A stretch of DNA of 64,000 bases from Alcanivorax sp. (GTDB taxonomy: Bacteria > Pseudomonadota > Gammaproteobacteria > Pseudomonadales > Alcanivoracaceae), in contig NZ_NVWY01000031.1 of NCBI RefSeq assembly GCF_002733835.1, forward strand, positions 1 through 64,000, read 5' to 3'. Below are positions 25,859 to 35,170 of the stretch, piece by piece. The first letter of the stretch is position 1; every line of letters starts with the position of its first letter. A program made the position numbers and the translations under genes. Below the pieces are notes generated by a model that saw only the letters and a list, made by a program, of their open reading frames with translations, was not told where the DNA came from and did not search any database.

Positions 25859-26668
25859 ATGTTGAGCAGGTTGCAGTGCTCCTTGGGATTAATGGTTGCG
25901 GTGTTTCTGGCAGGGTGTGGAGAGTCTGGCAGTGCGATAACCGTCAGCGGTTCCAGCACTATTGCGCCGCTAATGGCGGAGCTGGCGGAACGCTACGAAA
26001 CAGAAACAGGAATACAGGTGGACGTGCAAAGTGGCGGCTCAGGGCGAGCCATTGCAGATGTCCGCCAGGGGTTGGCTGATCTGGGCATGGTCAGTCGTGC
26101 GCTGAAAGAGGATGAGCAGGACCTGGAGGGGTACCTCATTGGGCGTGATGGTATTGCCATCATCGTTAACAGTGCAAACCCGGTGCGGGCGCTCAGTGAT
26201 GACCAGATTCGAGCCATTTACACTGGAAAAACTCAGCGCTGGGAAAGCGGACCGGGCGAGGGAAGAGACATTACCGTTGTTCACAAGGCGCAAGGGCGAT
26301 CGACTCAGGAGCTTTTCCTGGCCTACTTTCAGCTGGAAAACAGCCAGGTCCAACCAGACCAGGTGATTGGGGAAAATCAGCAGGGCATAAAGGCGGTGGC
26401 GGGGGATCCTTTCGCCATTGGTTATGTGTCCATTGGTACCGCGATTTATGAAGCCGAAAATGGCACCCCTATTCGGCTGTTGCCTCTGGAGGGCGCGCCC
26501 GCGTCGTTGGCCGTGCTGGCGCAGGGCAATTATCCGTTGGCTCGTGAGTTGAACCTGGTGACCCACGGAGCGGTGTCGCAGCCGGTGGCTGACTTTCTGG
26601 CATTTGTAACCCGTACAGACATGGCGGATGTCTACCATGATTACTACTTCCTCCCTGCCGTTGAGTGA
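25859..26668 (+). CDS. pstS: Phosphate ABC transporter substrate-binding lipoprotein
   Basis: Periplasmic phosphate-binding component. 269 aa with lipobox VFLAGC (Cys20) and the family fingerprint ITVSGSSTIAPLMAELAE, QSGGSGRAIADVRQG and GMVSRALKEDE, followed by GYVSIGTAIYE. These match the PBP_like_2/PstS family but on the short side, like many membrane-anchored PstS. First gene of pstSCAB; ribosome site GGGAGAAG. Confidence 0.88.
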   Translation: MLSRLQCSLGLMVAVFLAGCGESGSAITVSGSSTIAPLMAELAERYETETGIQVDVQSGGSGRAIADVRQGLADLGMVSRALKEDEQDLEGYLIGRDGIAIIVNSANPVRALSDDQIRAIYTGKTQRWESGPGEGRDITVVHKAQGRSTQELFLAYFQLENSQVQPDQVIGENQQGIKAVAGDPFAIGYVSIGTAIYEAENGTPIRLLPLEGAPASLAVLAQGNYPLARELNLVTHGAVSQPVADFLAFVTRTDMADVYHDYYFLPAVE

Positions 26669-27491
26669 TCGCCTGCTGGCACTGGTGCTGCGCCTGTGCG
26701 GGGGGCTGGCGGCACTGGTGCTTGGCGGTATCGTGACGGTGTTGTTGGTGCGGGCGCTTCCGTTTCTGGTCAGCGAAGGCGCGGGTATCTGGAAAAGCAC
26801 CTGGCAGCCGGGGCAGGGCGAATACGGCATGGCGCCGATGATCGCCGGATCGCTGTTTGTCAGTGTGCTGGCATTGTTGCTGGCCGCCCCGGTGGCGATC
26901 TTGCTGGCAGCCTGGCTGCGCTATTTCGCGCCACGGCTACGCCGCCCGGTGTTGGCTGGTGTGGAGCTAATGGCGGGCATTCCGTCTGTGGTTTATGGGT
27001 TGTGGGGCATGCTGGTGCTGGTGCCCTGGATCAATCAATGGGTGCCGCCCGGCGCCTCCTGGCTGGCCGGTTCGCTGGTGCTGGCGCTGATGATTGTGCC
27101 GTTGGCGCTGCTGGTGACGGACGCGGCGTTGGGGCAGTTGCCGCTGCGTTATCAGCGCGCCGGTGAGGCGCTGGCTCTGTCCCGGGTGGGCATGTTGCGG
27201 CGGGTGCTGTTGCCCCGGGCTGCGCCTGCGATTGTGGGTGGGGTGGTACTGCAGTTCGGGCGTGCATTGGGAGAGACCATGGCGGTGCTGATGGTGTGCG
27301 GCAACGTGGTGCAATGGCCGGATTCAGTGTTCGCCCCGGTGCGCACGCTGACCGCGAATATCGCTCTGGAGATGGCCTACGCCACCGGTGACCACCGCGT
27401 GGCGCTGTTTGCCAGTGGCTTGCTGCTAATTGCCGTGACCGGGGTGTTGTTGATGGCCAGTTGGCGGTTGCGAGGAATGTCCCATGGCTGA
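26628..27491 (+). CDS. pstC: Phosphate ABC transporter permease PstC
   Basis: Inner-membrane permease, 287 aa, with six predicted spans and the MetI-type loop EALALSRVGMLRRVLLPRAAPAIVGG. The ATG at 26628 lies within the last 41 bp of pstS; a second ATG at 26637 gives a 32-bp overlap. Either way translation is coupled to pstS. GELMAGIPSVVYGLWG is the permease signature region. Confidence 0.9.
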   Translation: MSTMITTSSLPLSDRLLALVLRLCGGLAALVLGGIVTVLLVRALPFLVSEGAGIWKSTWQPGQGEYGMAPMIAGSLFVSVLALLLAAPVAILLAAWLRYFAPRLRRPVLAGVELMAGIPSVVYGLWGMLVLVPWINQWVPPGASWLAGSLVLALMIVPLALLVTDAALGQLPLRYQRAGEALALSRVGMLRRVLLPRAAPAIVGGVVLQFGRALGETMAVLMVCGNVVQWPDSVFAPVRTLTANIALEMAYATGDHRVALFASGLLLIAVTGVLLMASWRLRGMSHG

Positions 27492-28311
27492 TCGTGTAGC
27501 CTGGCTGGCCGGGCTGGTTTTGCTTGCATTGGTGATGGTGCCAGTGGTGTTGATGGTGACGGCACTCTGGCAGCAAAGTGCCGATGTGCTGAGTGCGGGA
27601 TTTCTGTTGGAGGACCCTGGGCGGGCCGGTCGCAGTGGTGGCATTGCCGCGTTGCTGATCAGCACCGCCTGGATTCTGGGGCTTTGCCTGATGGTGGCGG
27701 TGCCGTTGGGGCTTGGCTGCGCGCTATATTTGAGCGAATCGTTGCCGGCTGATAGCCGCCGCGCCCAGTGGTTGGGTGGGGTGCTGGACATGCTGGCGGC
27801 GGTGCCGTCGATTGTCTATGGGCTGTTCGGCTACCAGTTTTTTGCCATTACGCTGGGGCTGGGTTTTTCCATTCTCAGTGGCGCGTTGGCTCTGTCGCTG
27901 ATGGTCTTGCCGTTGATGATCCGCAGTGCCGAGCAGGCCATGCGTGCGGTGCCAATGGGCTATCGCCAGGCCCGGGATGCGCTGGCGCTGAGTCGCTGGG
28001 GCTGGGTGCGGCGGATTCTGCTGCCCTGCGCCGCCCCGGGTATTGCGGTGGGCATTATTCTCAGTGCCGGGCGGGCGCTGGCGGAAACGGCGGTGCTGCT
28101 GTTTACCGCCGGCTACGTGTTGCGCCGCCCCGATTCCCTTTTCGATTCCGGGCGTACCTTGAGTGTGCATATTTACGATCTGGCCATGAATGTGCCCGGC
28201 GGCATGCCGCGGGCTGCGGCCACGGCGGTAGTGCTGGTGGGCTTGCTGGTGATACTGAATCTGCTGGTGCGCCGTGTGTTGCGCCAGCCCATGACAGAGG
28301 CTTTGGTATGA
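27484..28311 (+). CDS. pstA: Phosphate ABC transporter permease PstA
   Basis: Second permease, 275 aa, six spans, with DMLAAVPSIVYGLFGYQFF and the loop DALALSRWGWVRRILLPCAAPG. The ATG overlaps the pstC stop by 8 bp. The stop codon overlaps an ATG that opens a 5-codon minicistron leading into pstB. Confidence 0.92.
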   Translation: MADRVAWLAGLVLLALVMVPVVLMVTALWQQSADVLSAGFLLEDPGRAGRSGGIAALLISTAWILGLCLMVAVPLGLGCALYLSESLPADSRRAQWLGGVLDMLAAVPSIVYGLFGYQFFAITLGLGFSILSGALALSLMVLPLMIRSAEQAMRAVPMGYRQARDALALSRWGWVRRILLPCAAPGIAVGIILSAGRALAETAVLLFTAGYVLRRPDSLFDSGRTLSVHIYDLAMNVPGGMPRAAATAVVLVGLLVILNLLVRRVLRQPMTEALV

Positions 28312-28321
28312 GTGAGCGGCT

Positions 28322-29104
28322 ATGAGTGAGCAACAAACGCACCGGGCGCCGTCATTGGTGCTGGAATCTGTGTCCGTCAGCTATGGAGAGCAAGTGGCGA
28401 TCAGCGATGCGTCCTTGCAGGTGCAGCCGGGTGAGCTGATGGCGCTGGTGGGCCCCAGTGGCTGCGGCAAGAGTAGCCTGCTGGCGACCATTAACCGCAT
28501 GAGTGACGGGGTCAGCGGTTGCCGGGTGGGCGGAAAAATATGGCTTGATGATGAGGATATCCGCCAGCGGGGGGATCTGGTGGCGTTGCGCAGGCAGGTG
28601 GGCATGGTGTTTCAGCAGCCCAATCCCTTTCCGCTATCGATTATCGACAATCTGCTTTTCCCTCTGGCGGAGCACCGGGTTCCTCGCAGCCAGCGGCGTG
28701 CCCGTGCCGAACAGGCGCTGCGCGATGTGGGCCTGTGGGAGGAGGTAAAAGGGCGGCTTTCCCAGCCAGCGCTGGGGTTGTCGGGTGGGCAGCAACAGCG
28801 GTTATGCATTGCCCGGACCCTGGTGCTTGAGCCACAGGTGTTGTTGCTGGATGAGCCCTGCTCTGCACTCGACCCGGTTTCCTCAAGGGTGGTTGAAGCA
28901 CTGATTCGCTCTCTGAAGAGGCGCTATACCATTTTGATGGTGACCCACAATCTGGCCCAGGCGCGGCGCCTGGCGGACAGTGTGACGGTTTGCTGGCTGG
29001 AGGGGCAGTGTGGCTGTGTGGTGGAGTCTAACGGCTGCGAACAGGTGTTTGAGAACCCCGCCCACCCGATCACTGCCGCTTATTGTGCGGGGGAGGCTGG
29101 TTAG
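28322..29104 (+). CDS. pstB: Phosphate ABC transporter ATP-binding protein PstB
   Basis: ATPase driving phosphate import, 260 aa. Walker A GPSGCGKSS, Q-loop FQQPNPFP, signature LSGGQQQRLCIAR, Walker B VLLLDEPCSALDP and the switch His in MVTHNLAQA are all present. Its ATG overlaps the stop of a 5-codon minicistron (28308-28325). No phoU follows: the next gene is convergent and overlaps by 4 bp. Confidence 0.95.
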   Translation: MSEQQTHRAPSLVLESVSVSYGEQVAISDASLQVQPGELMALVGPSGCGKSSLLATINRMSDGVSGCRVGGKIWLDDEDIRQRGDLVALRRQVGMVFQQPNPFPLSIIDNLLFPLAEHRVPRSQRRARAEQALRDVGLWEEVKGRLSQPALGLSGGQQQRLCIARTLVLEPQVLLLDEPCSALDPVSSRVVEALIRSLKRRYTILMVTHNLAQARRLADSVTVCWLEGQCGCVVESNGCEQVFENPAHPITAAYCAGEAG

Positions 29105-29334
29105 CGATCCTGAGAGCTGTCGAGGCGCTCCAGAACTTCCCGGGTGCGAGCGTCATCGAGAGCATCCGGATTGCGGGGGAGGCTGTTCAGCAGGACGCGC
29201 AACTGACGTACGTAGCGGCGACAGTGGTGGCATATCAGTAGATGCAGACGCAGTGCGAAGCGCTCCCGTTTGCTTAGCGGGGCGCCATCCACCAGGGCGT
29301 CGGCTTTTTCGACGACGTGTTTGCACTTCAACAT
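29101..29334 (-). CDS. Zinc-finger anti-sigma factor
   Basis: 77 aa, cytoplasmic, with the ZAS motif HLLICHHC (His-x3-Cys-x2-Cys) that binds zinc in anti-sigma factors. No membrane segment is present, so it would be a soluble inhibitor like ChrR-type or RsrA-type proteins but shorter. The ATG overlaps the end of the sigma-factor gene by 7 bp, so the pair is made from one message. The inducing signal is unknown; redox or metal sensing through zinc cysteines is possible. Converges on pstB with a 4-bp overlap. Confidence 0.8.
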   Translation of the reverse strand: MLKCKHVVEKADALVDGAPLSKRERFALRLHLLICHHCRRYVRQLRVLLNSLPRNPDALDDARTREVLERLDSSQDR

Positions 29335-29936
29335 TCGCCTGTCTCCTGAAAATGATCCACCAGCTCAAACAACCGCGCGCGGGCACGGTGCAGCAGCACA
29401 CGTACATTGGATGCACTAACGTCGAGCATGTTACAGATATCGTCGAAGTCCATCCCTTGCAGGTCCCGCAGTTCCAGTACCAGGCGCTGATTGTCCGGCA
29501 TCTTTCCCAGGGTTTTTTCCATGCAGTGGCGCAGCTCGTCGCGGGTCAGCAGAGCGTCTGGGCCGCTCAGATCCCAGTGTTGTGGCGGATGGTCCCAGTG
29601 CCCGCCGTCACGAAAGCGGTGCGCCAGTGGGTCCTGTTCATCGCTGGGGTCAAACTGAATCTCGCGGCCGCCCTTGCGCAACATCATCCGTGCCTGGTTG
29701 ATGACGATGCGGGTAAGCCAGGTGCGCAGCAGGCTGCGGCCTTCGAACTTGGCAATGGCGCGGTGGGCAGCGATCCAGCCATCTTGCACCGCTTCTTCCG
29801 CATCCGCGGGCGACAGCATGGTGCGAGCGGTGGCCAGCAGCATGTTGTGATGGGCTTTGACCAGTAGCCCAAAGGCAGCTCGGTCTCCCTGGCGCAGGCG
29901 GTCAACAAACTCCGGGCTTTCCAGGGTCGGGTCCAA
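29328..29936 (-). CDS. ECF RNA polymerase sigma factor
   Basis: 202 aa group 4 sigma factor. Region 2 (about 20-90) contains ADAEEAVQDGWIAAHRAI and LLRTWLTRIVINQARMML; region 4 (about 140-195) contains MPDNQRLVLELRDLQGMDF and VSASNVRVLLHRARARL. The start is a TTG (29934-29936) with GGAGAG upstream. It is preceded 4 bp away by the PilZ gene and followed by its anti-sigma factor in a 7-bp overlap. Target promoters are unknown. Confidence 0.88.
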   Translation of the reverse strand: MDPTLESPEFVDRLRQGDRAAFGLLVKAHHNMLLATARTMLSPADAEEAVQDGWIAAHRAIAKFEGRSLLRTWLTRIVINQARMMLRKGGREIQFDPSDEQDPLAHRFRDGGHWDHPPQHWDLSGPDALLTRDELRHCMEKTLGKMPDNQRLVLELRDLQGMDFDDICNMLDVSASNVRVLLHRARARLFELVDHFQETGEC

Positions 29937-29940
29937 GGTG

Positions 29941-30300
29941 TCAGCTCTCCGGGGTCAGCAGGGTGGCGGGGTCATCTTCGCCGTCGTCGCCCTGATGCAG
30001 CATGACAATGCGGCGTAGATGCTGCATGTCATCCACGGATGGGCGATCAAACATGATGCCAATATCATGGCCCTCCTGGCGCTTTACTTTTGCCGGGAGG
30101 GTGAGCGTGATATCAGAGTCTTCCAGAGTAATGGTCAGGGTGACCGGGGCCGCATCGGGCAGCGCGAGCGGCGTGCTGCTGTTGAGCCGTGCGCCCATGA
30201 TGGAAATGTCGTCCAGTGACACGGGGTAGCTGTCCTGCTGGAAAGCCAGGGTGGCCTCCCCGTCGAAGTCCACCCGATTGGCTCGCCGTCTTTCGTTCAT
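29941..30300 (-). CDS. PilZ domain protein
   Basis: 119 aa. RRRANR at the N terminus and DDISIMGARL (D/NxSxxG) are the c-di-GMP-binding motifs of PilZ domains. The frame is open to 30351, but the ATG at 30300 has AGGGA at good spacing. It lies 4 bp upstream of the ECF sigma gene, so c-di-GMP binding and the sigma factor may be coupled by co-expression. Confidence 0.83.
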   Translation of the reverse strand: MNERRRANRVDFDGEATLAFQQDSYPVSLDDISIMGARLNSSTPLALPDAAPVTLTITLEDSDITLTLPAKVKRQEGHDIGIMFDRPSVDDMQHLRRIVMLHQGDDGEDDPATLLTPES

Positions 30301-30364
30301 GCTGTCGTCCCTGTTACGTCCCCGGCCGACACGTTGTTGCTGTGTCGGCATTATCCTGTACGAA

Positions 30365-32032
30365 TCAGACTTCGATTCGTTTGTACTTCATGCGCTTGGG
30401 TTGCAGGGCCGCATCGCCCAGCTGCTTGCGTTTGTATTCTTCGTACTCGGTGTAAGAGCCTTCGAACCATTCCACCTGGGCATCCCCTTCGAAGGAGAGG
30501 ATGTGGGTGGCGACGCGGTCCAGGAACCAGCGATCGTGCGAGATCACGATGGCGCAGCCGGGGAATGCCAGCAGGGCTTCTTCCAGTGCCCGCAGGGTTT
30601 CCACGTCCAGGTCGTTGGTGGGCTCATCGAGCAGCAGCACGTTGGCGCCCTGCTTGAGCAGCTTGGCCAGGTGCAGACGGTTGCGTTCACCGCCGGACAG
30701 ATCGCCGACCCGCTTCTGCTGGTCGCCACCCTTGAAGTTAAACCGGCCCAGATAGGCGCGGCTGGGGACTTCATAGTTGCCGATGCGCAGGATGTCGTTG
30801 CCGTCGGAGACTTCTTCCCAGACCGTCTTGTTGCTGTCCAGGTCTTCACGGCTTTGGTCCACATAGGCCATCTGTACGGTATCGCCGGTGACGATCTCGC
30901 CGCTGTCCGGGGTTTCCTGGCCGGCCAGCATGCGGAACAGGGTCGTTTTACCGGCACCGTTGGGGCCGATGATGCCGACAATAGCGCCACGGGGAATCTG
31001 GAAATCCAGATCTTCGTAGAGCAGCTTGTGGTCGAATTGCTTGGCCACATTCTTGATTTCAAACACCTGCTCGCCCAGGCGTTCACCCGGCGGGATGTAC
31101 AATTCCTGGGTTTCGTTGCGCTTCTGGAATTCCTGGCTGGCCAGCTCTTCGAACGCAGACACACGGGCCTTGTTCTTGGCGCGGCGGCCTTTCGGGTTCT
31201 GGCGCACCCATTCCAGTTCTTTTTCCACCGTTTTGCGGTGGGCCGACTCGCTCTTCGCTTCCTGTTCCAGACGCTGTTCTTTCTGTTCCAGCCAAGAGGA
31301 ATAGTTGCCCTGCCAGGGAATGCCTTCGCCGCGATCCAGCTCCAGAATCCACTCACAGGAATTATCCAGGAAGTAGCGATCGTGGGTCACCGCCACCACG
31401 GTGCCGGGGAATTCGTGCAGGAAGCGCTCCAGCCAGGCCACGGACTCCGCGTCCAGGTGGTTGGTGGGCTCATCCAGCAGCAGCATGTCCGGGGCGCTCA
31501 TCACCAGCCGGCACAGGGCAACACGGCGGCGCTCACCCCCGGACAGGGTTTTCACGCTGGCGTCCCAGGGCGGCAGACGCAGCGCGTCGGCGGCGATTTC
31601 CAGTTTGCGCTCAAGGTTGTGCGCATCGCTGGCTTCGATGATGTCTTCCAGCTTGGCCTGTTCGGCGGCCAGCTTGTCGAAATCCGCGTCTTCCGCCGCA
31701 TAGGCTTCGTAGACTTCTTCCAGGCGCTGCTGGGCGTTACGGATATCCGCCACGGCTTCTTCGACGATCTCGCGGACATTCTTTTCCGGGTCCAGCTCCG
31801 GCTCCTGGGGCAGGTAGCCGATATTGGTGCCCGGCTGCGGCCGTGCTTCACCCAAGAAGTCCTTGTCCACGCCGGCCATGATGCGCAGCAGCGTGGATTT
31901 ACCGGAGCCGTTCAGGCCCAGCACGCCGATCTTGGCGCCGGGAAAGAACGACAGGGAGATGTTCTTCAGGATGTGTTTCTTGGGTGGGACAACCTTGCCC
32001 ACCTTGTCCATGGTAAAGATGTACTGGCTCAT
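30365..32032 (-). CDS. ettA: Energy-dependent translational throttle protein EttA
   Basis: ABC-F ATPase that binds the ribosomal E site and gates entry into elongation according to ATP/ADP ratio. 555 aa from the ATG at 32032, exactly the E. coli length; the frame extends 7 codons further but MSQYIFTMDKVGKVVPP is the family start. Two ABC domains: Walker A GLNGSGKST and GPNGAGKTT, signatures LSGGERRRVALCR and LSGGERNRLHLAK, with the ABC-F linker and the arm insertion. Confidence 0.96.
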   Translation of the reverse strand: MSQYIFTMDKVGKVVPPKKHILKNISLSFFPGAKIGVLGLNGSGKSTLLRIMAGVDKDFLGEARPQPGTNIGYLPQEPELDPEKNVREIVEEAVADIRNAQQRLEEVYEAYAAEDADFDKLAAEQAKLEDIIEASDAHNLERKLEIAADALRLPPWDASVKTLSGGERRRVALCRLVMSAPDMLLLDEPTNHLDAESVAWLERFLHEFPGTVVAVTHDRYFLDNSCEWILELDRGEGIPWQGNYSSWLEQKEQRLEQEAKSESAHRKTVEKELEWVRQNPKGRRAKNKARVSAFEELASQEFQKRNETQELYIPPGERLGEQVFEIKNVAKQFDHKLLYEDLDFQIPRGAIVGIIGPNGAGKTTLFRMLAGQETPDSGEIVTGDTVQMAYVDQSREDLDSNKTVWEEVSDGNDILRIGNYEVPSRAYLGRFNFKGGDQQKRVGDLSGGERNRLHLAKLLKQGANVLLLDEPTNDLDVETLRALEEALLAFPGCAIVISHDRWFLDRVATHILSFEGDAQVEWFEGSYTEYEEYKRKQLGDAALQPKRMKYKRIEV

Positions 32033-32237
32033 AAACTCCGACCGCAGTGTCATTAAGTGTGCGGAGCCCGCTGGACCCCGTCGGAATGGCGCCTAAGCTA
32101 ACGGAAAGCGGGGGATTATGAAAGTGGGGCCGGGAGCGTGGCTCATCTGTTCTTCGTAGTTCAAAAAACGTCCGCCCTTGTAGGAGATTGACTACAGATT
32201 ATGTAAGTGTTCGCCCTTTTGCCTCATTTGGGGGATG

Positions 32238-32253
32238 TGTGACTGGGGTCACA
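32238..32253 (+). promoter_or_regulatory. CRP/Vfr-type site
   Basis: TGTGA (32238-32242), 6 bp, TCACA (32249-32253): a perfect match to the CRP half-site consensus. It lies about 70 bp before the ATG of the large lipoprotein, so cAMP-receptor-type control is inferred. No -10 was assigned. Confidence 0.6.
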
Positions 32254-32323
32254 ACTACTATTGTTGGCTCTTTAAAAATGGGGTTGTCGGCAAGAAGCCG
32301 GCAATATCGAGAAGGAGATTGGC

Positions 32324-35119
32324 ATGTTCAAAAAAACAGCACTGAGTCTGGCCGTGTTGGCCTTGGCCGCCTGTGGTGGCGGAGGCGGCAGCAGTAGTGG
32401 CGGCGGCGGCGGAGGCAGCACCTCCGCGTCTACGGAAGGCACCGCTTCCAAGGGGATCATCAGCGGAGCGCTGGTCGAGGCCCATAAGGCCAATGGTGAC
32501 CTTATCGGCACTGCCACGACTGCTGAAGATGGCAGCTACAGTATTGATCTGGGTAATTACAATGGTGCGGTCCAGCTGATACTGAAGCAGCCGGAGGGGG
32601 GCGGTGCCCTGGTGACCTGTGATGTGGCTTCCTGTGGCCCCGCTGGCCCTGGTGACATTAGCGGTGATGACGACAACGTTGATTTTGGCGAGCAGTACGC
32701 CCTGGATTACGAACTGCGTTCCGTTGTGCATGTGGACAGCTCAGCCTCTACCGTCAGTGCTCATATCACTCCTTTAACCACGCTGGTGGCCGATAAGGCG
32801 GGCGTGGGTGCCGATCAGGCGGCGGTTGCCGCAGCCAACAGTTTTGTGAAGAACATGCTGGGCCTGGATGCCAACCCCAGCGAAGTGAAGCCGGTGGATC
32901 TGACCAACGCCACTGAAGGCTCTGATCAGGAGCTGCGCTTTGCCTTGCTGAATGCGGCCATTGAAGAGCAGGCGCAAAACAGTGTCTCAGATGTGACCAC
33001 GGTGCTGGGTGACCTTTCCGCTAATTTTGCGGCCAATCAGGTGGATAAAGGGGCGCTGGATGGTCTGGTAGGTAGTATTGCCAAGGTCGAAACAGCGGTG
33101 TCGAACGGTAATGGCGCTCTTGATGTGGCCAGCGCGGCCAGCGGGGCAGAGAACAATGCCCAGAGCGCGATTGATGAGGCCTGTGCAACGGGTGGGGGTG
33201 AGGAAGCGTCCGAGTCCTGCTCTCCAAAAGTGGAGCTGGACGGCGAGCTGGGTGACAACCTGGAAAAGGCCAAGGCTTTGGTTGCTACCGCGCGCAAGGT
33301 GTCCATCGAGGCGCTCGAAAGCGTTGATGCCGAGCTGAACGAAGAGAGTGAGGGGTATAACCCGGACAATCTGATCGTCAAAATCTCCAATGTGGCCGAT
33401 GACGTGGATACCGATACCCGAAAGGTCGTTCAGGCCTTTGGTGAAGTGGCTGGTGTGCTGGTGGATCAGATCGTACGGGGAGTCATTGAAGAAGAGTCGC
33501 TGACCACTGATTTGGTTGATGCTGCAAGTCTTTATTATGAGGCGTCTTATGATAATGACTGCGAATTCTACCCACTAGAAATGCAGGCCCAGTGCAACAC
33601 TGACTATGAGGAAGACAAGGCAGAATTCGTTTCTCACTTTGTCGGTGGAACGGTATCCAGAACGGATAATGACTGGTCAGTAAGCTCCGCTACCTTCGAC
33701 CTGGATGGCGATGATGGCACCGTTGGTGACCAGGTTTCAGTGAATCTGGGGGTGACGTTGCCGACTGTCGCAGGTGATGGTGAAACTGGCATCGGTCTCA
33801 ATGCGGGTGTAAATACACTATCCATTGATGGTTTGGCCGCGATTCCTGATGTCGCCAGCTTTACGGTGAACGAAGGCTCCAGCCTGGTTGTCGAGCTGAA
33901 CAATACTTTTATCGCCGATGACGAAAGTGAGCCGGAAGATGCCATCAAGCGGGTGGCACTGGATGTGAGCGCGGAGCTGACCAACAACGAATTGACCTTC
34001 AACGGTGGGGTGGAAGTCGTTGTTCGTGAGTCCAGCAAACAGAAGTCGCTGAACACTCCCATGCCTGAAATCCTGCTGCCGATGCCTGAGAAACTCGCTC
34101 TAAATGGCAAGTTTGAAGAGGCAGCCACTGGCAATAGCCTTGATGCCAATGTGTTGCTGACCGTTTCCAACGCTAGCCAGTTCGGTTTCTACCAGGAAGG
34201 CCTGGAGCGTGATCTGGTCAGCTATAGCTATGACGAGGAAAATAACGCTTTGTCGGTAACCATCGGCTCTGGTGAGAATCAGGCTGAGGTGGCGTTCTCT
34301 CTGGAAGAAACGGTCAATGGCGAGGGAGAATCGTGGGAGTGGTCCGAATTCACTATTACTTCAGAATGTATTTCCACCTCCGGTGATGCTTCTTGCCCAG
34401 CGAATAACGAGTATTGGGTAGGCGGGTATAACGTGGTCGCAGAGGGTGTCGACAGTGAGGAGGCTTGTGCCGATCCTGAGCAAGCGGGTTCGATGTATAC
34501 CTGGTGGCATGATGATAGTCAGTGCATTGCCTGGATTGATTCTCAGCATGAAGATTTCGATAGCAATATTCGCAACTTCTTCACCGCTGATGCAGATTGG
34601 TATCTGGATGGTATGCGTGCCTATGTGACAGGTGAAGGCTGGTATCAGGTGGGCCCGGATGATTTCTATGATGATTATGCAGGAACGTCCCTGTTCCCCG
34701 CTGATGGAGATACCGCAGTCGCGCATCTGGATGAGTCAGATATGGACTTTGATGCAGAAGGTCGTTATCTGACCGGCACACTCCGCGTAGAGACGGCTGG
34801 AAAACTGTCAGCCAACCTGCCGGAAATGGATGTCAAGTTGGTGGCCACTCGCACAGGCTATGAGCTGGGTGAGGCAACGCTTGATCTGGCCTGGGATGGT
34901 GATTCACTCAAGGTTGTCTATCCATATTCCGGTGAAGGTAGTCGCACCGTTACCCTGGAAGATGGTGAAGGTACTGTTATGACCGTAGAGTTTGATGACA
35001 GTGCCGAAACGGCAACCGGTGAAATTCGTAAGGACGGCACCGTATATGGAACCTTCCGCGATGAAAACGGGCAGTACATCATTACTTGGATTGATAACAC
35101 TATCGAATCCCTGTATTAA
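32324..35119 (+). CDS. Large surface lipoprotein of unknown function
   Basis: 931 aa. Lipobox ALAAC (Cys17), then a run of Gly and Ser (GGGGGSSSGGGGGG) that would form a flexible tether. Next comes a carboxypeptidase-regulatory-like beta domain (about 45-90; GALVEAHKANGDLIGTATT, DGSYSIDLG). The remainder is acidic, Asp/Glu/Asn/Val/Thr rich with alternating hydrophobics, suggesting extended beta structure. Function not recognised; a surface adhesin-like or binding role is inference. Preceded by a strong ribosome site (GAGAAGGAG) and a CRP-type site. Base composition is lower in G+C than its neighbours. Confidence 0.8.
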   Translation: MFKKTALSLAVLALAACGGGGGSSSGGGGGGSTSASTEGTASKGIISGALVEAHKANGDLIGTATTAEDGSYSIDLGNYNGAVQLILKQPEGGGALVTCDVASCGPAGPGDISGDDDNVDFGEQYALDYELRSVVHVDSSASTVSAHITPLTTLVADKAGVGADQAAVAAANSFVKNMLGLDANPSEVKPVDLTNATEGSDQELRFALLNAAIEEQAQNSVSDVTTVLGDLSANFAANQVDKGALDGLVGSIAKVETAVSNGNGALDVASAASGAENNAQSAIDEACATGGGEEASESCSPKVELDGELGDNLEKAKALVATARKVSIEALESVDAELNEESEGYNPDNLIVKISNVADDVDTDTRKVVQAFGEVAGVLVDQIVRGVIEEESLTTDLVDAASLYYEASYDNDCEFYPLEMQAQCNTDYEEDKAEFVSHFVGGTVSRTDNDWSVSSATFDLDGDDGTVGDQVSVNLGVTLPTVAGDGETGIGLNAGVNTLSIDGLAAIPDVASFTVNEGSSLVVELNNTFIADDESEPEDAIKRVALDVSAELTNNELTFNGGVEVVVRESSKQKSLNTPMPEILLPMPEKLALNGKFEEAATGNSLDANVLLTVSNASQFGFYQEGLERDLVSYSYDEENNALSVTIGSGENQAEVAFSLEETVNGEGESWEWSEFTITSECISTSGDASCPANNEYWVGGYNVVAEGVDSEEACADPEQAGSMYTWWHDDSQCIAWIDSQHEDFDSNIRNFFTADADWYLDGMRAYVTGEGWYQVGPDDFYDDYAGTSLFPADGDTAVAHLDESDMDFDAEGRYLTGTLRVETAGKLSANLPEMDVKLVATRTGYELGEATLDLAWDGDSLKVVYPYSGEGSRTVTLEDGEGTVMTVEFDDSAETATGEIRKDGTVYGTFRDENGQYIITWIDNTIESLY

Positions 35120-35141
35120 AAATAAACCGAAGGGTTAAAGG

Positions 35142-35166
35142 GGGCCGCCGCAGGGCGGCCCTTTTT
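35142..35166 (+). terminator. Terminator hairpin just ahead of the next ATG
   Basis: GGGCCGCC (35142-35149), loop GCAG, GGCGGCCC (35154-35161), then TTTTT. It ends the lipoprotein gene, and the next ATG (35171) is 4 nt after the T-run. AAAGG (35137-35141) abuts the 5' side of the stem. Same layout as at 2168-2206. Confidence 0.8.
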
Positions 35167-35170
35167 CGTT

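Noticed and set aside
30251-32056. 601-codon open frame on the plus strand opposite ettA
   Set aside because: It mirrors ettA codon by codon; EttA has all ABC-F motifs, the antisense frame has none.
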